From assembly GCA_016703765.1 (NCBI GenBank), contig JADJBL010000045.1, forward strand, positions 310,001-374,000: DNA of 64,000 bases. The letters are read 5' to 3'. The position numbers were made by a program, and so were the translations under genes. How positions within the stretch are numbered: position 1 is the stretch's first letter; every line of letters begins with the position of its first letter. The notes beneath the pieces were generated by a model. It ran no database searches. It was not told where the DNA came from and was given only the letters and a program-made list of their open reading frames with translations. Of the stretch, positions 1 to 9,162 are shown in pieces. The DNA is from Saprospirales bacterium. GTDB lineage: Bacteria; Bacteroidota; Bacteroidia; Chitinophagales; Saprospiraceae.

Positions 1-830
1 AGAAATTCGACCGTGCCGACGCCTTCGTAGTGGATGGCTTCTCCTGCTTTGATGGCGGCCTCGCCCATTCTCTCCCGAAGATCATCGGTCATGAAGGGGG
101 AAGGGCTTTCTTCGACGAGTTTTTGGTGCCGCCGCTGGATGGAACACTCGCGTTCGGAGAGGTGGCAAACCCTGCCTTCCTGGTCGCCGGCGATTTGGAT
201 CTCGATATGCCTCGGTTCCTCGACGTATTTTTCCACGTAGATGCCGTCGTTTCCGAAGGAGGCCTTAGCTTCCTTCCGGGCCATTTCCCAGGCGTTTTCG
301 AAATCTTTTTCCTCGTTCACGATGCGCATGCCTTTGCCGCCGCCTCCGGCGGTAGCTTTCAGAATGACGGGATACCCGATATCCTTGGCGATTTTTTTGC
401 CGTGCTTGATATCCTTGAGCAGGCCTTCGCTGCCGGGAATACAAGGGACTCCGGCCTTGAGCATGGTTTCCTTGGCGGTGATCTTGTCGCCCATTTTGCG
501 GATCTGGGACGGGGTGGGGCCGATAAACTTTATTCCATATTCGGCGCAAACCTCTGCGAAGTCGGCATTTTCGGCCAGGAATCCGTAGCCGGGATGGATG
601 GCATCCGCATTGGTAATCTCGGCCGCTGCCATGATCCGGGGGACGCTCAGGTAGGATTCTGCCGAAGGGGGAGGGCCGATACAAACGGCCTCGTCGGCAA
701 AGCGGACGTGCAGGCTTTCGCGGTCGGCCGTGGAATAAATGGCCACCGTTTTGATGCCCATTTCGCGGCAGGTCCGGATAATCCGGAGCGCGATTTCGCC
801 CCGATTAGCGATCAGTATTTTGTTGAACAT
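1..830 (-). CDS. accC: Acetyl-CoA carboxylase, biotin carboxylase subunit (5' part; gene continues beyond the window)
   Basis: Catalyses ATP-dependent carboxylation of the biotin on AccB, the first half-reaction of malonyl-CoA synthesis in the cytoplasm. The 276 visible residues start [18 protein letters not shown], the standard biotin carboxylase N-terminus, followed by [13 protein letters not shown] (about 77-89), an ATP-grasp glycine loop GGGGKGM (162-168) after Lys159, and [14 protein letters not shown] (200-213). About 170 C-terminal residues, including the catalytic Lys/Arg region, lie outside the window. The ATG at 830 is 5 nt downstream of the accB stop, so the two are surely cotranscribed in the order fabH-efp-accB-accC. 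AccC is often cotranscribed with AccB in bacteria. Identification rests on direct translation and is firm. Confidence 0.96.
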   Translation of the reverse strand, partial: MFNKILIANRGEIALRIIRTCREMGIKTVAIYSTADRESLHVRFADEAVCIGPPPSAESYLSVPRIMAAAEITNADAIHPGYGFLAENADFAEVCAEYGIKFIGPTPSQIRKMGDKITAKETMLKAGVPCIPGSEGLLKDIKHGKKIAKDIGYPVILKATAGGGGKGMRIVNEEKDFENAWEMARKEAKASFGNDGIYVEKYVEEPRHIEIQIAGDQEGRVCHLSERECSIQRRHQKLVEESPSPFMTDDLRERMGEAAIKAGEAIHYEGVGTVEF

Positions 831-835
831 GCGCG

Positions 836-1363
836 TTAACCTTTGGGATCGATCAGGAACAAAACCTGGTCGTATTCGACCGGTTGGGCGTCTTCGACCA
901 TCACTTTGACGATTCTTCCGCTGTGCTCGGATTCGATTTCGTTAAACAGCTTCATCGCCTCTATGATGCAAACTACCGAGCCTTTTTCTACCAGGTCGCC
1001 GACTTTGACATAAGGGCCCTTGTCGGGGGAGGAGGAGCGGTAAAAAGTGCCCACCATGGGCGAGCGGATAGGAAGGTATTCGCCGGAATCGCCGGATTTT
1101 TCCCCGGCCGCTCTTTCGGGCTTCTCTTCGCCTGAGGCTTCCCTCGAAGGGGCGGGTATCTGGGCTGGGGGAGGCGGATTTGGCGAGGCGTGCTGTGACT
1201 GGAACACCGGCTGCTGCCCGGAAGCCATGATCTGCTGCCCCTTCCCACTGTGGTATTTTTCCGTACGGAGGGTTAGCTCGAACTCTCCTTCCTTGAGCTT
1301 GAATTCGGTCAGGTTGGACTTTTGGATGAGCTTGATAAGTTCCTGTATCTCTTTGAAATCCAT
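836..1363 (-). CDS. accB: Acetyl-CoA carboxylase biotin carboxyl carrier protein
   Basis: Carries carboxybiotin between biotin carboxylase and carboxyltransferase. The 175-residue product has an N-terminal [14 protein letters not shown] segment, a Pro/Ala-rich flexible linker (about 50-95), and a C-terminal biotinyl domain with the biotinylation motif [10 protein letters not shown]; the modified lysine is Lys138. Length and architecture are those of normal AccB. It lies 35 nt downstream of efp and just before accC on the same strand, so it is part of one operon for fatty-acid initiation. No anomaly is visible. Confidence 0.96.
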   Translation of the reverse strand: MDFKEIQELIKLIQKSNLTEFKLKEGEFELTLRTEKYHSGKGQQIMASGQQPVFQSQHASPNPPPPAQIPAPSREASGEEKPERAAGEKSGDSGEYLPIRSPMVGTFYRSSSPDKGPYVKVGDLVEKGSVVCIIEAMKLFNEIESEHSGRIVKVMVEDAQPVEYDQVLFLIDPKG

Positions 1364-1398
1364 AGGACAAGGTTTTTAAGGAAGAGGGGAAGCTGCTA

Positions 1399-1965
1399 TT
1401 ATTCCTTTACGCGTTCGAGGTATTCACCGGTGCGGGTATCTACGCGGATCTTTTCGCCGGCGTTGACAAAGAGCGGGACCCTGATCTCGGCGCCGGTTGA
1501 AATGGTAGCCGGTTTGAGCGTGTTGGTCGCCGTATCTCCTTTCAGCCCAGGCTCGGTATATGTGACCACCACTACAATGTTGGTGGGCATTTCGAGTTGG
1601 AGGGGCATCTCTTTTTCGGAGTGGAACAACACGGTGCACTCTGCGCCTTCCATCAGAAACTCGGGGGCGTCGATCAATCTTTCCTCAAAGGAGAGCTGCT
1701 CGAAAGTCTCGTTGTTCATAAAATGGTAGCCCATTTCATCCTTGTACAGGAACTGGAAGTTGCGGCGCTCTACGCGCACAATGTCGATTTTGTGACCTGC
1801 CGGAAAGGTGTTGTCTACCACCCTGCCATGCGTCAGGCTCTTGAGTTTGGTACGGACAAAGGCGTTTCCTTTCCCCGGTTTTACGTGCTGGAATTCGACA
1901 ACGGTCCAAATGTCGTTATTGTATTCAATGCACAGTCCGTTACGGATTTCTGCAGTGGAAGCCAT
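1399..1965 (-). CDS. efp: Translation elongation factor P
   Basis: EF-P binds the ribosome between P and E sites and relieves stalling at polyproline stretches. The 188-residue protein shows the three-domain EF-P pattern: an N-terminal KOW-like domain with the loop VKPGKGNAF (28-36), in which Lys32 occupies the position modified in other bacteria, and the C-terminal signature region with GLKGDTATNTLKPAT. Lysine rather than arginine at position 32 argues against EarP-type rhamnosylation. Located between fabH and accB. Its upstream gap contains a TAACTTTG -7 element (see 2004-2011), so efp-accB-accC may have their own promoter in addition to readthrough from fabH. Confidence 0.96.
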   Translation of the reverse strand: MASTAEIRNGLCIEYNNDIWTVVEFQHVKPGKGNAFVRTKLKSLTHGRVVDNTFPAGHKIDIVRVERRNFQFLYKDEMGYHFMNNETFEQLSFEERLIDAPEFLMEGAECTVLFHSEKEMPLQLEMPTNIVVVVTYTEPGLKGDTATNTLKPATISTGAEIRVPLFVNAGEKIRVDTRTGEYLERVKE

Positions 1966-2003
1966 TCGTTAAAGCTTTTTGATCGAGTTAAAAAAATGCG
2001 GAA

Positions 2004-2011
2004 CAAAGTTA
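2004..2011 (-). promoter_or_regulatory. Putative -7 promoter element of efp
   Basis: Reads TAACTTTG on the minus strand, an exact match to the Bacteroidota -7 consensus TAnnTTTG, 39 nt before the efp start. No TTG (-33) element at the expected ~19-nt spacing was found, so the call rests on the -7 element and position only. Confidence 0.45.
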
Positions 2012-2030
2012 GAAAAAAGTGGGAAGATAA

Positions 2031-3026
2031 TTAGGGATTGTAGGCCCACTTTACCCAGATGGCGCCCCAGGTAAAGCCTCCGCCGAAAGCGGTGAGGATC
2101 AGGTTGTCGCCCTTTTTAAGGCGGTCCTGGTACTCCCAGAGGCAAAGCGGGATCGTAGCCGTGGTGGTATTTCCGTACTTGTGGATATTGACCATGACCT
2201 TTTCCATCGGGAAGCTGGCATAGCGGGCCACCTGCTCAATGATCCGCAAGTTGGCCTGGTGGGGAACGACCCAGGAGACGTCGTCTGCGGCGAGTCCGTT
2301 TCGGGCCATCATTTTTCCCACCACGTCGGCCATCCCTTCGATTGCCGCCTTGAAGACCGGCTTGCCGTCCTGGTAAATAAAATGCTCTTTATTATCGACG
2401 GTTTCGTGGGTCGCAGGGTGGTAAGATCCCCCTCCCTTCTGGTAAAGATATTTAGTGCCCACCCCGTCGCTGCGCAGGAGGGAATCCATGACGCCTATTG
2501 GTTCTTCCGTGGGTTCCAGCAGTACGGCGCCCGCTCCGTCGCCGAAGAGGATGCAGGTGGCCCGGTCGGTATAATCCGTGATGGAAGACATTTTATCGGC
2601 CCCGACGATTATCACTTTTTTGAATCCACCCGATTCGATGTATTTGGCGCCGGTCGTGAGGGCGAACAAAAAGCCCGAACAGGCGGCGTGGAGGTCGAAT
2701 GTGAAGGCCTTGCGGATGCCCACCCGGTCGGAAATGATATTGGCCGTATCCGGAAACATCATATCGGGAGTAGCGGTGGAGCAGATGACCAGGTCGATTT
2801 CGGAGGGATCGGTATTTGTTTTCTTCAAAAGGCCCTCCACCGCCTTAATGCCGAGGTAAGAGGAGCCCGCATCGGGAACTTTGAGGATACGCCTTTCCCT
2901 GATCCCAGTGCGGGATACGATCCATTCGTCGTTGGTATCCACCATCTTCTCGAGCTCTTTATTGCTCAGGACGTATTCGGGAACGAATCCATGAATCCCC
3001 GTGATCGCTGCGTATGTGCGTGCCAT
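2031..3026 (-). CDS. fabH: 3-oxoacyl-[acyl-carrier-protein] synthase III
   Basis: Condenses acetyl-CoA (or a branched starter) with malonyl-ACP to initiate fatty-acid synthesis. The 331-residue protein carries the KAS III triad: Cys116 in HAACSGF, the His of VPHQANLRII, and the Asn of the later KYGNTTTATIPL. The N-terminus MARTYAAITGIHGFVPEYVLSN is typical. It is the first gene of the minus-strand cluster fabH-efp-accB-accC and is divergent from hutI. plsX and rpmF, which often precede fabH in related genomes, are not present here. Confidence 0.96.
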   Translation of the reverse strand: MARTYAAITGIHGFVPEYVLSNKELEKMVDTNDEWIVSRTGIRERRILKVPDAGSSYLGIKAVEGLLKKTNTDPSEIDLVICSTATPDMMFPDTANIISDRVGIRKAFTFDLHAACSGFLFALTTGAKYIESGGFKKVIIVGADKMSSITDYTDRATCILFGDGAGAVLLEPTEEPIGVMDSLLRSDGVGTKYLYQKGGGSYHPATHETVDNKEHFIYQDGKPVFKAAIEGMADVVGKMMARNGLAADDVSWVVPHQANLRIIEQVARYASFPMEKVMVNIHKYGNTTTATIPLCLWEYQDRLKKGDNLILTAFGGGFTWGAIWVKWAYNP

Positions 3027-3152
3027 GCGTTTGACTTAAGGCGTGCAAGGTATGAAAATTGTGCAAGACTTAGGGAAAGGGTCGGCAGGAAAAGCGCCGG
3101 ATTGCGTGTTCTTTAGTACCTTCGCAGGCATTACCAGACCATTAGAAACGCA

Positions 3153-4394
3153 ATGCCGATGGGCGCCTTACTAGTACGAAATGCTGCTTGCCTGGTCCAG
3201 GTGGAACGGGTTCGCCGGCCTCTTTTGAGGGGTGCTGCCCAAGGCGTGTTGCCGGTTCTGGAAAACGGCTATGTATTGGCGGAAAACGGCCGGATTCTTG
3301 CTTTTGGTCCCTCCGCCGAAGCGCCTGAAAGGGCGGATCTCGAAATCGACGCAAAAGGAGGGTTCGTGCTTCCCTGTTGGGTAGATTCTCACACCCACCT
3401 CATTTTTGCGGGAAGCCGGGAAGGAGAATTTGCAGACCGGATCAATGGACTGAGTTATGAAGAAATAGCCAGAAGGGGAGGAGGGATCATGAACTCGGCC
3501 AGGTTATTGCGGGAAACCCCCGAGGAAAAATTGAGGGAGCAGGCCTATGCCCGCCTGCTCGAAGTGCAGGGAAAAGGGACCGGCGCGATGGAGGTCAAGA
3601 GCGGATACGGGCTAAATACGGAGGCAGAGTTGAAAATGCTGCGCGTAGCCCGCTGGTTGAAAGAAGTATCGAAGGCTCCGCTAAAGGTCAGCTTTCTGGG
3701 GGCGCATACCATCCCGGCAGACTACCGCGATCGCAGGGAGGAGTATGTCCGGCTCCTTGTCGATGAAATGATCCCCCGGGTTGCGGGAGAGGGTTTGGCA
3801 GACTATATAGATGTGTTTTGCGAAAAGGTGGCATTCAGTCCTGCCGAAATGGACCTGCTTCTCGAGGCGGGGGCTAAACACGGCCTAAAACCCAAGGTAC
3901 ACGTCAACCAATTCAATGCCCTGGGAGGTATCGGCGTCGCTTTGAAACACGGCGCCGTATCGGTCGACCACCTGGAAGTCGTGGGCGAGGAGGAGTTCCC
4001 TCTTTTGAAAAACGGCTCCACCATCGCCACCCTGTTGCCTTCCGCGCCTTTTTTCCTGAACGATCACTACCCTCCGGCGAGGCGTCTGATCCGGGAGGAA
4101 ATTCCCGTAGCTTTGGCAAGCGATTACAACCCGGGTTCTTCCCCATCGGGGTCCATGCCCTTCGTGTTGTCGCTGGCTTGTGTGAAGTTGCGGATGACGC
4201 CGGAAGAGGCCATCAACGCAGCTACCCTCAACGGCGCCTATGCGCTGGAGCTAGAGTCGGAGTGCGGAGGGATCGCGGTGGGCAAGCGCGCCGATTTGAT
4301 CATTACGCGGCCGGTCCCGTCTCTTGCATTTTTACCCTATGCCTTTGGCAGCGATTGGATCGCAGAGGTGATCTTACAGGGGGAAAGGGTGTGA
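3153..4394 (+). CDS. hutI: Imidazolonepropionase
   Basis: Hydrolyses 4-imidazolone-5-propanoate to N-formimino-glutamate in histidine degradation. The 413-residue amidohydrolase-superfamily protein has the metal-binding HxH in DSHTHLIFAGSREGEF, the HutI signature YEEIARRGGGI, MEVKSGYGLN, the metal His in HVNQFNALGG, and ASDYNPGSSPSGSMPF near the C-terminus. Either ATG (3153 or 3159) could be the start. No hutH, hutU or hutG is adjacent, so the pathway would be scattered. Divergent from fabH across 126 bp. Confidence 0.95.
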   Translation: MPMGALLVRNAACLVQVERVRRPLLRGAAQGVLPVLENGYVLAENGRILAFGPSAEAPERADLEIDAKGGFVLPCWVDSHTHLIFAGSREGEFADRINGLSYEEIARRGGGIMNSARLLRETPEEKLREQAYARLLEVQGKGTGAMEVKSGYGLNTEAELKMLRVARWLKEVSKAPLKVSFLGAHTIPADYRDRREEYVRLLVDEMIPRVAGEGLADYIDVFCEKVAFSPAEMDLLLEAGAKHGLKPKVHVNQFNALGGIGVALKHGAVSVDHLEVVGEEEFPLLKNGSTIATLLPSAPFFLNDHYPPARRLIREEIPVALASDYNPGSSPSGSMPFVLSLACVKLRMTPEEAINAATLNGAYALELESECGGIAVGKRADLIITRPVPSLAFLPYAFGSDWIAEVILQGERV

Positions 4395-4463
4395 AAACCG
4401 ACGGCAATATCGGCCATTGACATACGTTTGTAGTAAAAACCCGTAATATATTAGGTCAAATCC

Positions 4464-4471
4464 TATATTTA
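4464..4471 (+). promoter_or_regulatory. Putative -7 element of the SprB-repeat gene
   Basis: TATATTTA, one base off TAnnTTTG, 32 nt before the ATG at 4503. No convincing -33 element at 19 nt. Weak call. Confidence 0.3.
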
Positions 4472-4502
4472 CACAGCAATATTCCCTTTCAATCCAAAAA
4501 CG

Positions 4503-7500
4503 ATGATGAGATTTTCACTAACGATTGCATTGGCTTTTAGCTGGATGATCCAGATAGCACATGCGCAGATCCCAAGAACCATCCTCAGCCAGGAACCGAT
4601 GAACGGCCAGGAAGGCCTGTTGGCCTGCCCTCCGGGTCAGCAGAACTTTGCAGGCACCATTTCCATTGGCCCTGCCAACGCGCAAAGCAACGACCTGGAC
4701 CTGGACACCTTATATCTATGTATGGGAGATGAGGTTCAAATCCTCCACAACGGCGATGCCAACCTCTCCGGCGATCCGCTTCCCTTTACGCCTCCGGGCA
4801 TAGGGTATGCTTTTTACGATTGCCCACCCACGATCAGCGGCCCCGACCAGGCAACCATCGGCACAGACCCCTGCCTGGTAGACAACCCTCCTCCGATCGA
4901 CCTATTTTATGTGGCTACAGAGGGAAACCTCTCCGGCAATATCCTCTTTTTCAACGACGGCAATCTGATCAACATCTTCAACGGTGGAGCTCCGGGGATC
5001 TTCTGGTGGGCCCCGATCACTTTCGACGCCCTGATCACCACTCCCATACCGCCCAACGATACCCTGTTCCAGGCTTTGTATGAAAGCGGAGGACCCTGTG
5101 TGAATGCCAACGTAGGTGGAGCATTCGCCACGGTTTACCTCAACGCCATCTCCATCACCAATGCGACGGCCGGAGGGGGAAACACCGGCTGCCAGGGCAC
5201 GTTTGACCTGGCGGGGGGCTTGCCCGAATGGGATGGAAGCACCTATACGATAGATATTTCCCTGGCCTCCAACCCTGCGATCAAGGGCGCCTTGACGAGC
5301 GGCCCAGCCACCCACGGCGATCAGGTTACCTTCCTGGCGCCGGAACCCGGGCTTTACAATATCTCGGTGGAAGATGGAAAGAGTTGCGGCGCCGTGGTGC
5401 AAGTGAACGTGGTAGCCTGCCAGGGCGTAGTGCTCAACATGGGTTCGGCCACCGGTTTCCCGGGAGATATCCTTTGTATCGACATGACGGTAGACAATTT
5501 TACCGGAATCCTGGGCGCCCAGTTCACCATAGAATACGATCCGGGCGTGATCGACCTGATGAGCATCCAGGGTTTTAATCCCAATCTTTCCGGGCTCGGG
5601 ATCGGCAACTTCAACCCTCTGCCGGGAGAGATCGTTTTTTCGTGGAATGATTTCAACCCGGCAGGCAGCTCCCTGCCCGACGGGGCCATCATGTTCACCC
5701 TCTGTTTTGAGATTGTTGGATCCATTGGGGATTGCAGCCCGGTTGAATTTTCCAGCGTCCCGGTAGCTATTGAGATCATTACCCCCGCAGGCCTGACCGA
5801 TGTCATTCTCAACAACGGCGAGATCTGCGCTTCGGACAACATACCCATCGTCGACATTACCTCTACCCCAGTGGCCTGCCCCGGCTTTACAAACGGCAGT
5901 TTTACCGTGACCGTCTCCGGAGGAACCACCCCCTATCAGGTCAGCTGGCAGGATATTGGCGGAGGCCCGGTGCAAGGGCCCGGTGTGATCAATACGCAGG
6001 GAGGATCTTTTACCGCTTCTAATCTGGCAACAGGAAATTACTCCATCACCGTGGAAGACGGAGGGGTTGCTCCCGACTTTATCGATACCATTTTTATCGA
6101 TGAAGGTCCCGCGCTCAATGTCATTTTCACTCAAATTGCTCCGCTCTGTAACGGAGGCACGGGAAGTATCACCGCCGTCCTCGTCCTCGACTCGGTCGTC
6201 GTCGTCAACCCCGGCCCACAGTATGTCTTTTTGTGGAGCAATGCCGGCATGACCCAAACCATTTCGGGAGTGACCTCGGGCCTGTATTCCGTAACCGTGA
6301 CGGACACCTCGACGGGCTGCGTGGCTACGGGGCCCACCTTTTTACCCCAAACGCCTGCCATTACCATCACCACCAATAACGTGACCGACGCCACCTGCTC
6401 GGGAGTAGCGGACGGAGAGATCACCGTCACGGCTTCCGGAGGAACTCCCGGACCCATTATCCCCTATACCTTCTCCTGGCCGGGGGTCGCGGGCGGGACC
6501 ACCCAGACCGGAACGAGCTCCACGGTTTCAAACCTGCTGGATGGCATCTATACGCTTAATGTAACCGATGGGAACGGGTGTTTGCAAACGACCCAAATCA
6601 CCGTAGAGGCATCCAAAGAACTTACCCTGACCCCCTTGATTACACAGAATATCAGCTGCAACGCGCTTTGCGACGGCGTCTTGTCCGTTCAGGCATCCAC
6701 TATCGGAGGCCTCTCCAATTCCTATACTTTTACCTGGACCGGTGTGCCGGGCATCCCGCCCCCAGGTCCGGTCAATACGGCTACCACCAGCACGGTGAAC
6801 AACCTTTGCGCAGGCTCCTACAACGTGACCCTTACGGATGACGCCGGCTGCGAGGTGGATACCTCTTTTGTCCTGACGGAGCCCGCTGTGCTCCAGGGCG
6901 TCTTGTTGAGCTTTACCAATGAGAGCTGTACGGTGGGGATGGACGGCACCGCAACCCTTGGGGTGAGCGGCGGTACTTATCCCTACTCGTATGACTGGGG
7001 ACTTCCGGGTCAGACCGATTCAACTGCTACAGGCCTTTCTGCGGGTTCTCTCGCCGTACTTGTTACGGATGCAAATGGCTGCCAGGACATCGTGCCGGTC
7101 AACATTACCCTGCCCATACCCCCGCAGATCGTTGTCCTGAATGACGACCTGCTGGATTGTTCAAATGATACCGACGGCATGCTGACGGTTACCGCGACCC
7201 CGGGGAGTTCCCCCATCGCGGGATACGCCTGGTCGAACGGCCCCTCGGGGCCTGCCCAGACGACGATTACCGGCTTGAGCCCGGGCAATTACTGCGTGAC
7301 GGTCACCGCCATGGATGCCTGCGAAGCGGTCGATTGCGCCGATGTGACATCGCCCGCTCCGCTGCAGGTAGATAGCATCGTGACAACTACTCCCCTATGC
7401 CCGGGATTGGGCGGAGGCTCTGTTTCGGCCTTTATTTCCGGCGGCACGGGCCCTTATTTCTACGATTGGTCCCTTGATATTTTTGATGGGGTAGGCGTCT

Positions 7501-9158
7501 CGACGATTGGAGGGGGGCCGGTTGCAGCAGGCCTCTATACCCTGGTGGTGACAGACGCCAATGGCTGTGCGCCGGTCAACGTCAATATTACGGTGAACGA
7601 CCCGCCTTCTATTCAGGCGATCTTTTCCGCGATCGATTCGGTGAGCTGTTTTGCCAACCAGGGCGTGCCCTGCGACGGTAATGCGACCGCCACAGCCCAA
7701 TACAGCGACGGGACCACGGGATTGTTTACCTTCCTTTGGCCTTCCGGCGAGCAGGATTTCAACGTGGTGAGCAGCACGGCCGGGCAGCTTTGCCAGGGCA
7801 CGCAGACCCTCACGGTTTCGGACGGAACCTGTTCTGCAACCTTCCCGGTCTTGATCCCCGTTCCAGACACGCTCAACATTGCCAGCCTTCTGATCGACGA
7901 TGTAACCTGCTTCGGCTATGCCGACGGCTCGGCCACCATCCAGGCCCAGGGGGGCACGCCGGCCTATATGTACTCCTGGAGCAACCTCCAGGTCGGCCCG
8001 GTTGCTTCCAACCTGGCGCCAGGCACCTATACCGTCACCCTGATGGATGCAAAGGGATGTAAGTTTACTTCCACCGTGCCCATCGACGAACCCACCGAAC
8101 TGATTGCTTTTATCGACGCGCAAAACTCGATTGATTCGGTAACCTGTGCCGGCGATGCCGATGCGGTTATTTCCGTGACGGCTCAGGGGGGAAATATCAA
8201 TATCAGTCCTGTCTTGCAGTACAACTGGCAGGGAGGCATCGCGCCCCCTACCTCCAATACGGCCTCCGGCCTTGCAGCCGGGACTTACAGCGTGACGGTG
8301 AGCGATGTGTTGGGTTGTTTTGACGTGCTGAGCTTTACGGTTTTCGAACCCACCCCTATTCAATACATACTTGGGCCAATTGACGAGATACCCTGCGCCG
8401 GTCAAACCACCGTCGTCACGGTGGACACCGCCTGGGGCGGCAACGGCTTCGACCTGTTCTGGTATTCCTTCTCCGTAGGCAATGCCTCTGCCCAGCCGCT
8501 CGGAACGCCTATCGAAACCTTTGGAGGCAACCAGTTGGTGACCATCTTCGATTTCGAAGGTTGTTCGGTCGACACCCTGCTGTTCATCCCGGAACCTCCG
8601 CCCCTCCTACTGGAATACCCGGAGATTATCGAGGTGGAACTCGGAGACAGCATTCAGTTGCAGCCCATTCTCGTAGACCCGCCCTTCGCCATATTCGATT
8701 CTATCGTATGGACCCCCTGGACCTATTTGCGCTTTGAAACCGATTCCTTGCTGCCTTGGGTGCATCCCCTGGAGAGCACCCTGTACCAGATAGAGGCTTA
8801 TGATATCAACGGATGTTTGGCGCTGGCTTCGGTTTTGGTGGAGGTCGACAAGAACAGAAATGTTTACCTGCCCAATATTTTCACGCCGGACGGCGATGGT
8901 ATCAATGACCATTTCCAGCTATTTACCGGCAATGGCGTGTTGCGAATCCGCTCGCTGCGGATGTTCGACCGTTGGGGAGAGCTTATTTTCGAAAGGCTGG
9001 ATATTCCGCCTTCGCCTTTTCCGGACCCGGCCAACGGCTGGGACGGAACGTTCCGGGGGAAACCGATGAATGCAGGCGTGTATGTTTACCTGGCCGAAGT
9101 GGAGTTCGAGGACGGGCAGTTGTTGCTGTACCGGGGCGATGTGACGCTTCTCAAGTAA
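4503..9158 (+). CDS. Giant secreted SprB-repeat adhesin with cohesin-like domain and T9SS type B (CHU_C) sorting domain
   Basis: A 1551-residue predicted surface protein. It has a signal peptide (MMRFSLTIALAFSWMIQIAHAQ), an N-terminal region of unknown fold (about 25-305), then a cohesin-like beta-sandwich (about 309-445: GFPGDILCIDMTVDNF, AQFTIEYDPGVIDLMSI). This is followed by roughly ten SprB-type repeats (about 450-1370), each with a 'C..n.dG..tv...GG..PY.y.W' start and a 'G.Y.VtVtD..GC' end. The C-terminus (about 1453-1551) is a CHU_C gliding-motility sorting domain: LPNIFTPDGDGINDHF, FDRWGELIFE, GWDGTFRGKPMNAGVYVYL. By family knowledge, such C-termini direct export through the T9SS, and SprB is a mobile gliding adhesin in Flavobacterium. 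The role here (adhesion or gliding) is inferred. Convergent with the next gene with only 4 nt between stops. Confidence 0.9.
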   Translation: MMRFSLTIALAFSWMIQIAHAQIPRTILSQEPMNGQEGLLACPPGQQNFAGTISIGPANAQSNDLDLDTLYLCMGDEVQILHNGDANLSGDPLPFTPPGIGYAFYDCPPTISGPDQATIGTDPCLVDNPPPIDLFYVATEGNLSGNILFFNDGNLINIFNGGAPGIFWWAPITFDALITTPIPPNDTLFQALYESGGPCVNANVGGAFATVYLNAISITNATAGGGNTGCQGTFDLAGGLPEWDGSTYTIDISLASNPAIKGALTSGPATHGDQVTFLAPEPGLYNISVEDGKSCGAVVQVNVVACQGVVLNMGSATGFPGDILCIDMTVDNFTGILGAQFTIEYDPGVIDLMSIQGFNPNLSGLGIGNFNPLPGEIVFSWNDFNPAGSSLPDGAIMFTLCFEIVGSIGDCSPVEFSSVPVAIEIITPAGLTDVILNNGEICASDNIPIVDITSTPVACPGFTNGSFTVTVSGGTTPYQVSWQDIGGGPVQGPGVINTQGGSFTASNLATGNYSITVEDGGVAPDFIDTIFIDEGPALNVIFTQIAPLCNGGTGSITAVLVLDSVVVVNPGPQYVFLWSNAGMTQTISGVTSGLYSVTVTDTSTGCVATGPTFLPQTPAITITTNNVTDATCSGVADGEITVTASGGTPGPIIPYTFSWPGVAGGTTQTGTSSTVSNLLDGIYTLNVTDGNGCLQTTQITVEASKELTLTPLITQNISCNALCDGVLSVQASTIGGLSNSYTFTWTGVPGIPPPGPVNTATTSTVNNLCAGSYNVTLTDDAGCEVDTSFVLTEPAVLQGVLLSFTNESCTVGMDGTATLGVSGGTYPYSYDWGLPGQTDSTATGLSAGSLAVLVTDANGCQDIVPVNITLPIPPQIVVLNDDLLDCSNDTDGMLTVTATPGSSPIAGYAWSNGPSGPAQTTITGLSPGNYCVTVTAMDACEAVDCADVTSPAPLQVDSIVTTTPLCPGLGGGSVSAFISGGTGPYFYDWSLDIFDGVGVSTIGGGPVAAGLYTLVVTDANGCAPVNVNITVNDPPSIQAIFSAIDSVSCFANQGVPCDGNATATAQYSDGTTGLFTFLWPSGEQDFNVVSSTAGQLCQGTQTLTVSDGTCSATFPVLIPVPDTLNIASLLIDDVTCFGYADGSATIQAQGGTPAYMYSWSNLQVGPVASNLAPGTYTVTLMDAKGCKFTSTVPIDEPTELIAFIDAQNSIDSVTCAGDADAVISVTAQGGNINISPVLQYNWQGGIAPPTSNTASGLAAGTYSVTVSDVLGCFDVLSFTVFEPTPIQYILGPIDEIPCAGQTTVVTVDTAWGGNGFDLFWYSFSVGNASAQPLGTPIETFGGNQLVTIFDFEGCSVDTLLFIPEPPPLLLEYPEIIEVELGDSIQLQPILVDPPFAIFDSIVWTPWTYLRFETDSLLPWVHPLESTLYQIEAYDINGCLALASVLVEVDKNRNVYLPNIFTPDGDGINDHFQLFTGNGVLRIRSLRMFDRWGELIFERLDIPPSPFPDPANGWDGTFRGKPMNAGVYVYLAEVEFEDGQLLLYRGDVTLLK

Positions 9159-9162
9159 GCCC

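Noticed and set aside
4902..6257. 451-codon open frame antisense to the SprB-repeat gene
   Set aside because: Shadow of the adhesin; no protein-like features.
5850..8620. Possible DNA tandem repeat in the SprB-repeat gene
   Set aside because: The repeats are recognisable as protein domains only; nucleotide similarity between units is low, so recombination-prone repeats are not supported.
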